From contig CATKHK010000111.1 in NCBI GenBank assembly GCA_949751835.1, forward strand, positions 62,001 through 126,000: a stretch of 64,000 bases of DNA, written 5' to 3'. Shown here piece by piece: positions 13,356-24,734 of the stretch. The first letter of the stretch is position 1; the number at the start of each line of letters is the position of its first letter. The stretch comes from Blepharisma japonicum. Lineage: Eukaryota > Ciliophora > Heterotrichea > Heterotrichida > Blepharismidae. A model generated the notes under the pieces. The model had not been told where the DNA came from, did no database searches, and saw only the letters and a program-made list of their open reading frames with translations. The translations under genes were made by a program, and so were the position numbers.

Positions 13356-16300
13356 ATGGTAAACTCTATCATTACTATAGAAGGACGCTCAGGACTATTT
13401 TTACCTTACCCTCAGCCAGGAAGTTCTTATAGGATTTCAAAGGGTGCATCCCTACAATTTAAAATTGAAGCTTGCAGCATAAATGCTTCAAAATTATCTA
13501 TATGTATTGAAGACCTAAAAATTAAAGCTACCCAGTCTTTGTTAGGAGATTGGACAGCAATTTTTACGTTCAATAATGCAGGATGCGCCAAAGTTTGGAT
13601 TGAATATACAGAGCCAAATTCAGAAAAAATAAGTAAAAAATTACATAGTTGTTGGGAAATTTAACTGGATTTTAGTAGACCCAGAATTCAAGATAAGGTA
13701 TGAGAACTTTTCTTTAAAGCAGATCACGCTGCAGACTTTGCTTTCTAGATGTTTAGGACCAATACAAAGATGGGAATCCATAATAAAGGAACAAACAGAT
13801 ATTGGTTTCAACATGTTCCATCTTACACCTATACAAGAGTTAGGAAGAACCCAAAGCTTATACTGCATTAACGATTTTCTCAAGTTAAACCCAAGCTTAT
13901 TTGTAGCTCCAAGTGTAAAATGTATATAGGACGAAGAAAGGTTTAAGCTCCTGGAGAATATGATTAATCTTTTTGAACAAAAATACGGGGCTGGATTCAT
14001 GGTGGATATAGTTTTAAACCACTGTGCAGGGTCTAGTCCTTTTCTAGAAAGTAGCCCAGAATCTACTTATAATTTGACAAATTGCCCTTATTTAAATGCT
14101 TCATACACTCTTGATAGTGCAATTAAAAATTTTTCAGACTCTTTAGCAAATGATGATAAAACGATATACAGAAAAGGAAAAATGATTGAAAATGAAGACG
14201 ATTTAGGAGAAATCATGAGGATTTTAAGAGAAAATATCATCCCTAGCTTGCATTTAGAAGAGTATTTTCAAATGAAAATAAAAGATACCATAAAAAATTT
14301 TACAGAAAATGAGTGTGAAGGGGAATCAATTTTAGGAGAAGAACTGAAAAATAAAGGATTTAAAAAATTTATTAAAGAATTCGCACTTTTTGGAGAAGGA
14401 GAAGGGAGATTTTCTGTAACTATAAATCCAGAAACTATTTGGAAAGCTGCCAAATCACTTGGCCTTGAATCAGAAAAAGTAATAAAAGACGTCAACAAAG
14501 CCCTCCAAGCCATAAACTCAGGACTCCTCTCAGACTGCCGCAAAAACATTGAAGACGCTCTAATAAGTATCGAATGCGAAATAAGGCAGCTTAAACTCAT
14601 CTTAAGAAACACAGAAATTAGCCCCACAAACGCCTTGGTAAAAAAATATTTCGTCGAGCTTCAAAATGGAGAAAAATGCGCTTGCAATGGGTTTATTATC
14701 AACAACAGTGAAACTATGAAAGACATAGCCACAAAAGAAGGCTGGCATTATTTCAGAAGAGACGTAATGGGCTGGAATGACTGTGTAAAGCTTAGATATG
14801 GAAATTCCAAAGAAGATTCCCCTGCATTGTGGGAAAGAATGGAAAACTATGTGATGGGAATGGCAAAAATATTTAAAGGGTTCAGGCTTGATAATGCACA
14901 TGGGACACAGCTGCAGGTGACTAGCCATTTGATGAAAAAAGCTAGAGAGGTAAATCCAGATCTGATTGTTATGGCTGAATTATTTACAAATGACCCAAAA
15001 GTGGATTCTTTGTATGTAGAGCAAGCTGGGATTAATCTGCTGATAAGAGAGTCTATGCAGATAGACAGCCCTGATAAGTACCCTGAACTATTGAATTTCT
15101 GTGCAGAAACTGCCAAAAATACAGTTTTTGAAGAAAATCAGCTGAAGCTAGTCCCGAATTATAATTTATTATATGATTTTAGTCATGATAATTCTACGCC
15201 AGCTCAGTCAAGAACTGCTGAAGATTCACTGCCAAATGCAGGATTAGTTTCTATGACAAATTCTGCTATAGGGTCTGCATGGGGATATGATGATTTGATC
15301 CCTCGTCAAATTTCTGTTGTGTTTGAAAGAAGATTTTATTCGACACATAATGACGATTCCAGAATAGAAGTCCCTGAATATATGATGACTGGAAGCAGCG
15401 GAATAAAAGTGCTTATCCAATTTACCACAACTCCAGGGAAAAAGGTAGAGATCAGAGGGGATTGGGATGGATGGAACCAAAATGTTCAACTTGGAGAAAT
15501 TTCTCCTGGTAAATATGCAGTATTTTTGGTATTTGATGAAATTCTTGAAGGCAAAGAATATTGCTACAAGTTTATTGTAGACAACACCCAATGAATTTGT
15601 GACCAATCACAAAGATATATTAAATCCTGGGAAGGGCACGTAAACAACCAATTTAAAATAGAAAGAAGACTCTTTTCCAGCCCTGGAACTTTCAGAAACA
15701 TGCGGCCAGTCAGGAAAATTCTTAATGATCTCCACAAGCTACTAGACCAAGAAGATTACAGCACTCAATACATATACAATTATCCTGAAGGTGTCACTGT
15801 AATAATCCGTCAAAACCCAGTTACATTTCAGTCATACACCATGATTACGAGGTCTTCATTTTGGCACAATAAACGTAATGCAACAATAACAGGAATCAAA
15901 CTTCCTGGAGTCATTGACCGAACTGAACTAGTCTGCAAGCTAGGCATAGAGCCTTCTACCTATAAAGAAGACCCAAAAATCATTAATGGCTTACTAGGAA
16001 AATGCGAAATAATCAATTTTAACACTCACTGTACAGTGAGAAAAATAAGCCAAGAAGACCAGCTCGATTTAATTAACATCCCACCCGGATTTGTTGTTTT
16101 ATTAAAAACAAGGGTCCAAGAAGAACTTAGTGTAATAGTCCTTGAGCGATTTTTTGAAAAATTGAGAGATTATGGAGCTTGCCAAGATATTCTTGAAGGA
16201 ATGTGGGTAGACCAAATAAATGTTCTTTTGTGGAAATGTGTGAGGGAAGAATTTGATAATAAAAGACAAGGAGGGTTATATCAGATTCAAGGGATTCCTG

Positions 16301-17970
16301 CATTAAATTATGCTGGGTTTGGGAGTGTTATTAAATATTTGCTGTATGGGAATGAGGATGAGAAGAACTTGATTTGGAGTCATTTTAAAGATGGAACGTG
16401 GTATATAGAGTACGCACTTTCTAGACTTGCACAAGTGCTTTCAGCACTGCCAATTTATCATCATTTATTCGTAGAAATAAATCATATAAGGCAGCTTCCA
16501 AAACAGATAGTCCCAGGCTTGACATTTAAACTGATTTACTATATATTCAAAAACATTAAGTTGTACCTCTTTAACAACATTTTCAAAGATAGCAAATTAT
16601 TCACAGGCAGAGAAAATCTCTACCTAGCTGAGCTACTAGGTGTTGTTTCTACCCAATTCTGAGGCGATGTCCAAACTGGGCGCACACATGCAGGGTTTTC
16701 TACAATTGCCAGTTCTCTTCCAAACTTCTCAGCAGGAAGCATAAGAATGAAAGGAAGAGAAGCAATGATTTCTATAACAGGGCTTTTATTGTGCTTAGGG
16801 AGATATAATGAGGCTAAATATATTTTAATTACTTTTGCTTCTGCAATGAGACATGGGCTTATTCCTAATGTTTTAGACATAAATACAGGCAGATACAATG
16901 CAAGAGACGTTTCTTGGTTTTTCTTGCAGGCTTTACAAAATTATGTAAAAATGGTGCCTGATGGGCATGAAATTTTTAATGAAAATGTGACAATGAAATA
17001 TAAAAGTGATAAATGGGAAGAACATAACAATTTCAGAGACTCCCCCACATTTAAGCTCTATGAGATCATCCAAAAAATTATACAAAAGCACGCAAGTGGG
17101 ATCAAATTCCGAGAATGAAACGCAGGGCCTGGCTTAGATAATTCTATGAGCAGTGAAGGGTTTGATATCGCCATAGACTTGGACGCTGAGTCAGGACTAA
17201 TCGTAGGAGGTAACGAATGAAATGCAGGGACTTGGATGGACAAGCTGAAAGATGGGAAACCTATAAACCCTAGAGATGGTGCAGCTATAGAAATAAATGG
17301 TCTTGTGTACTCAACTATTGACTTCTTAGATAGTTTAAGCAAGACTGGAAGATATCCATTTTTCTCTGTTTATCTTGCAAATGGAGCTGAATACACCTTT
17401 GAGGAGTGGAAAAATAAGCTGAAAAATTCTTTTGAAAAACTATTTTGGATTCCAAAAGACCTTGTTTCTGACTATATTAGACCAGAACTTGTAGGGATTT
17501 CAGGGATTTATAAAGATACAGTAGGCAGCAAGCTTGAACAAGCAGAATATCAGTTTAGGCCAAACCAGTATATTGCTATGGCTGTAGCTCCTTATCTTTT
17601 TACCCCACGGCATGCTAAAGCAGCTTTAAAAAACGGCTTAAAATACCTATTTTCCAGGCATGAAGATGGACAAATTGGCATAAAAACTCTTTATAGCCAA
17701 GATCCCTCAGATCCAAGTACTTTTGCTCACAACGGAGCTGAATGAATATGGCCACTTTGCTACTTCTTAAAAGCCCTTAAGCACTTTATGCCAGAAAAAA
17801 GTCAGCTCGTCTTATCAGTTTTAAATAATTTCCAAAAATACATTGAAAAATCAAGCTGGCTCAGTCTACCAGAATATACAAGTACCCTTGGAGCCAAAGA
17901 CGAGTCCTCAGAGCCAGCATCTTCCTGCAGCATAGGAACCGCAATAGAACTTCTTTATAGTTTCTACTAG
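13356..17970 (+). CDS. AGL: Glycogen debranching enzyme (bifunctional)
   Basis: 1,527-residue protein, very close to the ~1,530 of animal AGL, from three exons separated by a 16-nt intron (13633-13648) and a 15-nt intron (13915-13929). The N-terminal GH13-like domain transfers maltosyl/maltotriosyl groups (4-alpha-glucanotransferase): VDIVLNHCAG, nucleophile region FRLDNAH (Asp ~502) and acid/base MAELF (Glu ~531). The C-terminal GH133 domain is the amylo-1,6-glucosidase, with GGNEWNAGTWMDK near residue 1,273 (its first Trp is TGA). Both activities remove branch points during cytosolic glycogen breakdown. Residues ~670-745 resemble a CBM48/AMPK-type glycogen-binding module (VEIRGDWDGWN, YCYKFIVDN). 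The two introns are confirmed by family motifs on both sides. Confidence 0.95.
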
Positions 17971-17984
17971 ATAATAAATTAAAA

Positions 17985-19004
17985 ATGGCTAATGAAGAAC
18001 AATCAATTGAAAATGAGCTTGAAAATAAAGAAAAATCTATAAAAAGCATCAAGCCAGACCTGACGACTTTTGTATTCCCTTCCCTTGATAAATTTGAAGA
18101 AGAATTCGTAGCAAATTATATAGAAAAAATACCTGCAGAAGAAAGAGCTTCAATAGAGCACAATGCAAGCAAAAAATATACAGACAGTTCATATGAAGGA
18201 GACCTTTTAGGAGACCTAAGACATGGACTAGGGAAAATGAGCTATGAGTCTGGGAGATATTACTTTGGGGAATGAAAAAACGACTTAAGAAATGGCAGAG
18301 GAATTGAGCATTATGCTAATGGGAATAATTATAAAGGATACTTTGTTAATGGAAAAGCAGAAGGGTTTGGCCTTTATAGATGAACCAATGGAGAAGTATA
18401 TGAAGGGGACTGAAAATGTGGAATTAAAGAAGGAAGAGGAATATGGCGAAGCTCGAAAGGGGATTATTATATTGGATATTGAAAAGATTCCAAGGCTCAT
18501 GGATGGGGAAAACATGTATGGAGCAATGGAGATTGGTATGAAGGAGACTGGGTGGCTTGTATAAAGCATGGAGTGGGGGTGGAAAAATATGCAGACACTG
18601 GAGATGAGTATAGAGGGGAATTTAAGGATGGAAAACCTCATGGGTATGGGCATTATTACTATAAAAACGGAAGTGTATATAAAGGATTTTTCAATGAAGG
18701 CAAAAAACATGGAAGAGGAAGGCTAAAACTGCCTCAAGGGCATTTTTATATTGGGGAGTTCAAAGATGATATGAAAGATGGAAGAGGCTGCTTTACATGG
18801 TCTTCTGGGAATCAATATAAAGGAGAGTTTAGGAGGGATAAAAGGCATGGGAAAGGGTTTATGTTTTGGACTGACGGGTCTTCTTATAAAGGAGACTGGT
18901 TTGAAGGAAATCAGCATGGCTGGGGAATGATGGTGACTGGAGAAGGAAGAGAGCCTAAAATTGGGAGATTTGAAAATAATCGCCTTGTCGAAAGTGTGCA
19001 ATAA
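17985..19004 (+). CDS. MORN-repeat protein (11 repeats)
   Basis: 339 residues, no intron; several TGA codons encode the conserved Trp of the repeats. A ~65-residue acidic/charged head is followed by 11 MORN repeats of 23 residues covering the rest (pattern YKGEFKDGKxHGxGxxxWxNG), for example FGEWKNDLRNGRG, YEGDWKCGIKEGRG and YKGDWFEGNQHGWG. MORN proteins act at membrane-cytoskeleton junctions; in ciliates and flagellates many lie in the cortex, basal bodies or axonemal radial spokes. The start is only 14 bp after the stop of the debranching-enzyme gene, and its stop is 10 bp from that of the converging secreted-protein gene. The exact role is unknown. Confidence 0.88.
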
Positions 19005-19014
19005 TGTTAAAAAA

Positions 19015-20136
19015 TTATCATACTCTTTTATTTAAAAAATTAGTCGTATCAGCTTCAAGCTGACTTGAAATTTCTTTCAAATTCAAGCAAATTTCCAGCT
19101 CATTTTCCATGCTTTTTTCTTGAAGTTTTGCCTTCGAGTCTTCAGCCTGGCACCATTTTTCTAACAATTCCAGCTTCTTTTCAGCGTTTTCTCTAGTATG
19201 AGTTTCTGCGTCAATTTTTAGCTGCTCATTGTACATTTCTTGCTGAAGCTTAACTTGGTTATCAAGGATAATATTATCTTGCCTATTCAAGTTCGTATAA
19301 GTATATCTTTTTTCATCAGCATAAGCAATAGCACCTTTTATTGCTTTTTCGTGGTTTTCTTCATTTATTACCATTGAGTCTTCGAAATCCTTTTTTAGAT
19401 CTTTTATAAGTTGGCTGATTTTTTCAAGGTTGTTAGGATTTGAAATATTTTCATGGGTTATCGAGAGCTCTATTAAAACTTTAACAAGCGGTGACAATTC
19501 TTCTTTAGAATTCTCATCGAAACTTTTGCTGACCTGCAAGAGAGAGCTTGCAATTTTTGAAGATTCCCCTAATGTAAAAGTAGGGTTACTACGAAGAGTC
19601 TCTATCAACTCAAGGGCTTTGTCACATCCTTCAATTGAAATTTCGTAGCTATGCTTTCTCTCAGCAAACCTGATCTTTTCTTTATCTACTTCTTCCCATG
19701 CAGTTTCTGACCATCGCTTAGCTTGTTCGACTTCTTGTTCTTTTTCAGGCACATAAGTGGCAGCGTCTCCTAGAAGTGGAATTATGACGTTTATTCTTTT
19801 CTGAGAATTCTCGATATTAGCCTGTGCTTTGTCTATTATAGCTAAATAGTCATCGTAGTGTCTTTTACATATTTCGTCATGCTTTGAATATAAGCTTTTT
19901 GATTGCTTTAGGTAGGAGGTAAGCATGGATTCTATTTGGGAGAGGAGGTCTTCAGAGGATGATAGAGATTTTGAGGAAGAAAGCTGAAGATCGATAGTAT
20001 TGAGAAGCAAATTCCCATAAGGAGTGGAATCGAGTTCAGAAAGAGTGGATTTAGCGACTTGAGGATGGAGAGTTAGGAGGGTTGGGTAAGTAATAGCAAA
20101 AGCTAATCCTAGCAAAGCTAAATAATAGTAGTTCAT
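19015..20136 (-). CDS. Secreted coiled-coil protein, trichocyst-matrix-like
   Basis: 373 residues. The N-terminus (MNYYYLALLGLAFAITYP) is a signal peptide; the rest is almost entirely acidic alpha-helical coiled coil with few cysteines (LEKWCQAEDSKAKLQEKS and similar). This profile - signal peptide plus long heptad-rich acidic helices, no other domain - is that of the matrix proteins of ciliate extrusomes (Paramecium trichocyst matrix proteins, Tetrahymena Grl proteins), which are cleaved from proproteins and crystallise in secretory granules. Homology cannot be proven by eye. The last codon before TAA is a TGA (Trp). No intron. Confidence 0.6.
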
Positions 20137-20389
20137 GTCAAATTTAAATATATATTTTCAGTTAGACGTTAATTAAAAATGGAAGTTATGCTTTTCATAA
20201 CATTAAAGATGCATTAAATCTAATCAGTTTAAATAATAAATTGCATAAGCTTTAAAGCACATTATTGATATTTATGAAGAAGTTATGTATAATAATTTAT
20301 GATGCTGTAATAAGCAAAATTTTTTAGAGAAAACCCTAGGAATTTATTACTTCGCCTTAATAAATCAAATACAAAAACAAAAGAAAATA

Positions 20390-21387
20390 ATGCTCAATTA
20401 TAACTTAAAGAAATTTTCCAAGCAAACAAAACAATATGACCCTCTTGTTCAAAAAGAATACAAGTTCAGAGCAAAAACAGTCTCTCCAAAGCGTGTGGTT
20501 ACATCTGATGACGTAAAAAAGGAACTAAGGAAGGTCCAAGTAGAGCTTTATCAATCCAAGCTTCAACAAGATAAATCCACTAAGAAACTAACGTCCAGCT
20601 TTCTAACTTTTTCTCGAGAAAATCAAGACAAAAGCACAGTAATTTTTATTCAGTTGCGTCCGACAAATATAGACAGCCCTTCATCAACTCGTTATAATCC
20701 CAAATTAGACCTAATTATGCCTAGAATAAGAGTCACTTTATTAAGATCTTCATCAACAGTTCCTAGAAAATCCAAGGTCCATCTCCCTCCCTGTACAGAA
20801 AACGAAGAACTAATATGCAAATATCCACATAAAATAATCAATACAGAAAGATCGCATGACTCAAAGACAAGCTATATTGATGCTGACGTTCTAAATGAAA
20901 AAATAAAAAATCGAAGGGAAAATCTAAGCCCAGCTCGGGAAACTGCAGGGCTTGTATCATTTGAAAAACAGACCTCAAGGACTTTTGAAAGTAAGCAAGC
21001 AGAAACAACTTCGCTAGATAAAAGTGATTATTTTCCTACACTCTATGGAAAATTTAAGAGGGTTCCAGCTTATGATTTTGGGAAAGCATCTCCAAGAAAA
21101 ATTGAGAGAAAAGAAATCCTCCCTGAATATAGTTGAAGCGAAAAATTAATTAGGAAACCTTTAGATAAAGGAATCATTAATATGAGCAAAGGACCTGATA
21201 GATTTGCAAATAAAACAGCAACCACCTTTGATTCCATAAACAAAGATAAAGTAATGGTAGCTGTTAATATATGCTATTCCCGCATTCAAAGGCTTCTTCG
21301 CCGGATTTCAACAAGTCTCCACCAAGGGAATTAACAAGTAAAATGAGAGAAATGAGGCAAAGAGCAATTAATTTTGATTTTCTATAA
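20390..21387 (+). CDS. Unknown basic, disordered protein
   Basis: No family recognised. The protein (~310 residues) is rich in Lys, Arg and Ser, with short motifs such as KFRAKTVSPKRVVTS and FGKASPRKIERKE. A 15-nt stretch at 20639-20653 (GTAATTTTTATTCAG) is an intron by sequence; it is in frame and stop-free, so only its splice-site pattern betrays it. A TGA at 21134 is Trp. Near the 3' end the frame becomes uncertain: reading straight on gives a stop at 21334, but the frame ending at 21387 (FNKSPPREL...INFDFL) looks more protein-like and would need a non-standard intron (29-41 nt) or a frameshift around 21,255-21,296. Confidence 0.65.
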
Positions 21388-21671
21388 TAATTTAATTAAG
21401 CAAATAGTAAGCCTTATTAAATATTAATTTAAAAGTATTATTTTTATTATTATAGCATTATAATCATTATATATTTGCAATTTAATTCATTTTTAAAATC
21501 GATTATGCAGCTCAATTCTTTTATACTCAATTTTATCGATTATTGTTTTTAAATAATAAATAAATCTTCAAAGATAGTAAATCGCATTGCCTTAGATTTT
21601 TATTAAAATTATCCCTCGCTTATTTAATTCATTTTTATCATACCTCTCCTACAGTAATTTTTGTCGATTAT

Positions 21672-21917
21672 TTACAGGTCAGATTTCGATTTATGGAAAC
21701 TGAAATTTTTTGGATCTGAATTGTAGTAATCTTGGCTTTCATTCAGCAGCCTTTGAATTTCTTGTTCTGATAAAAGATCTGCAGAATGAGTGTCATCTTC
21801 TTCAAGAATTGTTGGTCTTTCGCTTTGGGACTTTGAAGATCACATAGAAGAAGTTTTTTGCCATGCTGAAGCAAACACTGTCATGCATCCGCAGTTTGAA
21901 CTGAAACTTGTACCCAT
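21672..21917 (-). CDS. Small protein with predicted N-myristoylation
   Basis: 81-residue gene that is hidden unless TGA is read as Trp. It begins MGTSFSSNCGC: Gly2 followed by Ser6 fits the N-myristoyltransferase motif MGxxxS, and two nearby cysteines (9 and 11) could be palmitoylated, which together would anchor it to membranes. The rest is polar and acidic (ILEEDDTHSADLLSEQEIQ) with a Ser-rich tail. No known domain. The start is the first in-frame ATG and the frame ends in TAA. Surrounded by non-coding AT-rich DNA, and clearly more GC-rich than it, which supports coding status. Confidence 0.65.
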
Positions 21918-22059
21918 AATGATTCTGGTATTACAAATAATTAATTATTTTTAATAGTCAAATTCATACATTTTTATTAGGAGTTTTTCGCGTAAAACTA
22001 TTTATGATATATCAGTATAGTCATTAATTATGTAGATATTGCAATTTTTATTGATAATA

Positions 22060-23067
22060 TTAAGGCTGCCTCAATCTTATCAAGAACTTGGAGTCAGTTT
22101 TTCTTGAAGAGTACTGCTTAAGGGCTTCTTTAACTCCATCCAAAGTGATTTCTGAATGAAAATCAGTTTTTAGGATGCTCCCAATCAAGTCTTGCACTTC
22201 ATTTTCAACTTGAGCTCTTTTTTCAGGGGACAAGTGGAAAAACCAAGATGCCCATGTTACACCTCTAATTATCTTGTCGCCATCAATAACTGAAAGAGGA
22301 TTTATTGAAGCATCATGCCCTGAAAGGTTTCCATACAAATATAAGGTTCCACCTTCTGATAATAAATCAAGTAAAGTCTGAGCCTCAGTCCCAGAAATGC
22401 AATCAAATCCAATTTTAGTCTCCAACTGGCTTGTCAATGTTTTTGCTTCCTCTTTCCAGCCTGGCTTTGAAGTATCAAAAATATGCTGAGCTCCAAGAGA
22501 AGCCAATAAATCAACTTGATCTTGCCTTCTTACTAAGCAAATAGGAGTAATATTAAGAAATATACACCAACGAATAACCATTTTTGCTAACGCAGAAGCA
22601 GCGGCATCAAAAATAACTGAAGTGTGGTTGCCTTCTTTTATCTTCTCAATAATCACGGCTACAGTCATAGGATTTATGAGTAAGCTTGCTCCTTGTTGGA
22701 AAGTAACCGAATCTTTTAGTACAACAACTGTAAATGATGAAGTTATTAAGTACTCAGAATATGAGCCACCATTTCCTTTCAATGGAACTAATGCAGCAAC
22801 CCTTTTTCCAATAAGAGATTGGGCATGAGGATGGCTTCCACTCTTGACTACAGTGCCGCTTCCTTCAAAGCCAAGAATTTTTGGAGCTGAGGGATTTCAA
22901 AAGTGTCCTGTAGCCGACATTAAGTCCATAACATTGATAGGAGCGTATTCCATTCTAATCAAAACTTGATTCTCTTCTAGGTTTGGCAAGGGAACTCGGT
23001 CCACTGAAATAGATTCGAGATTTCCAATCTCATGAATTACAGCAGCAATTGAACTTTGAGGTTCCAT
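22060..23067 (-). CDS. Zinc-free medium-chain reductase, copy 1
   Basis: 335 residues, no intron, one TGA = Trp near residue 69. Medium-chain dehydrogenase/reductase (MDR) fold: an N-terminal GroES-like domain (INVMDLMSATGHF, PKILGFEGSGTVVKSG) and a Rossmann domain whose nucleotide loop reads FDAAASALAKM instead of GxGxxG. No zinc-ligand Cys/His set is present. Closest in style to NADPH quinone oxidoreductases and mitochondrial trans-2-enoyl-CoA reductase. Together with the next two genes it forms a head-to-tail tandem family. The start MEPQ is shared by copies and is preceded in the same frame by TAA. Confidence 0.85.
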
Positions 23068-23464
23068 GATAATTATAATCCAATATATTTATCAATAAAA
23101 TATGGCTAAATTTTAGAAAATTATTACATCCAATAAGTTTAGCATTAAAAATATGATTGGAAAAATACAGGAGTATAGATCAAAATTCTTATAGAATATA
23201 AATCTTAATACTAGTAAAGAGGCAGATAATATAGCTCTCTGCTATCTACTAATTCCTTAAAAAAAGGACTTATTTGCAAATATCCATTTAATCTATATGT
23301 GTGCTTATATCTTTTGGCATTGTAAAATCATTAATCAAGAGTTTTAGTTGTTTAATTATATAATAAATTTAATAATAGTAAAATTAGTATTTTATATTTA
23401 TTAATACAAATTGCAACTCTAAAATCATAACTCTGAATTGTATATAAAATTATTTTATTTTTTT
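23068..23464. other. Spacer between MDR copies 1 and 2
   Basis: 397 bp of AT-rich DNA that must carry the promoter of copy 1 and the 3' end signal of copy 2. No ORF, repeat or RNA gene recognised. Confidence 0.4.
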
Positions 23465-24475
23465 TTATTGAGTCTTTCTTACTCTTACCAAGAACTTGCA
23501 GTCAGTTTTCTTTGTGGAATACTGCTTTATGGCATCTTTAACTCCATCTAAAGTGATTTCTGCATGAAATTCAGTTTTTAGTATATCTCCGATTAAGTCT
23601 TGGACTTCATTTTCAACTTCAGCCTTTTTCTCAGCAGATATTTTGAAAAACCATTTTCCCCATGTTAGGCCTCTAATTGACTTATCACCCGAAATAAGCG
23701 AGATAGGACTTACTTGAGGATCTTGTCCAGAAAGCACTCCATAGACATAAACAGTTCCTCCTTCTGCTAATAAATCTATCATATTCTGAGTCTCCGTCCC
23801 TGAAATAGCATCAAATCCAATTTTGGTACCCAGCTGATCTGTTAAGGCTTTTGCATCATCTTTTCAGCTATCTTTTGAAGTATTAAAAATATGATGTACG
23901 CCAAGAGAACTCAATAAATCAGCTTGCTCTTGTCTTCTCACTAAGCAAATAGGAGTGATATCCAGAGATCTGCACCATCTGATTGCCATTTTCGCAAGCG
24001 CAGAAGCTGCAGCATTGAAAACAGCTGAAGTGTGTTTTCCTTCTTTCAGTTTCTCAACCATTACCGCTACAGTCAGAGGATTTATAAGTAAGCTAGCTCC
24101 TTGTTCAAAAGTAACAGAATCTCTTAAAACAACCACTGTAAATGCAGAAGTAATTAAATAATCAGAAAAAGCTCCAAAGCCTCCATGCAGAGGAGCCAAA
24201 GCAGCAACTCTCTTTCCAATAAGAGATTGTGCATATGGATGGCTTCCACTTTTGATTACAGTGCCACTTCCTTCAAAGCCAAGAATTTTTGGAGGCGGAG
24301 GGTTTCCATGATGCCCTGTAGCCAGCATTAAGTCAATAGGATTGATCGGAGCGCACTCTATTTGAATTAAAATTTGAGTCTCTTCTAAGTTTGGCAGAGA
24401 GACTTGTTCGACTGATATTGATTCAAGATTTCCAATCTCATGAATCACTACTGCAGTTGTCGTTTGAGGTTCCAT
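23465..24475 (-). CDS. Zinc-free medium-chain reductase, copy 2
   Basis: 336 residues, no intron; a TGA within the NTSKDSWKDDAK stretch is Trp. Same MDR fold as its neighbours: APINPIDLMLATGHHGNP, PKILGFEGSGTVIKSG, nucleotide loop NAAASALAKM, CLVRRQEQADLLSSLG and GGTVYVYGVLSGQ. Likely an NAD(P)H-dependent enoyl or quinone reductase in mitochondrion or cytosol; the substrate cannot be told from sequence. It keeps all motifs of the other copies, so it looks functional. Confidence 0.85.
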
Positions 24476-24734
24476 TTATATAATTATCTCCAATGGGTTT
24501 ATTACTAAAAATATGATAGGTTAATGGAGGAAATAATTTAAAAGTGTTTATAGGATAAGTAATAATATATATGAAATAAGTAGCTGGATATAGCATCCAC
24601 TTTTTACTAGATTTAGATGGCCTATTATGAAGATATGTAATATGTAAATTTTATTTCATGCTTTTCATTATAAAGAGAAGCCAAAATAGAATAAAGTATT
24701 GAATTATAAAGAAAATAATTATTTTCTTAGAATC

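Noticed and set aside
13738-13929. Separate short gene inside the debranching-enzyme region
   Set aside because: It is exon 2 of that gene; the 15-nt intron at 13915-13929 joins it to exon 3 and family motifs run across.
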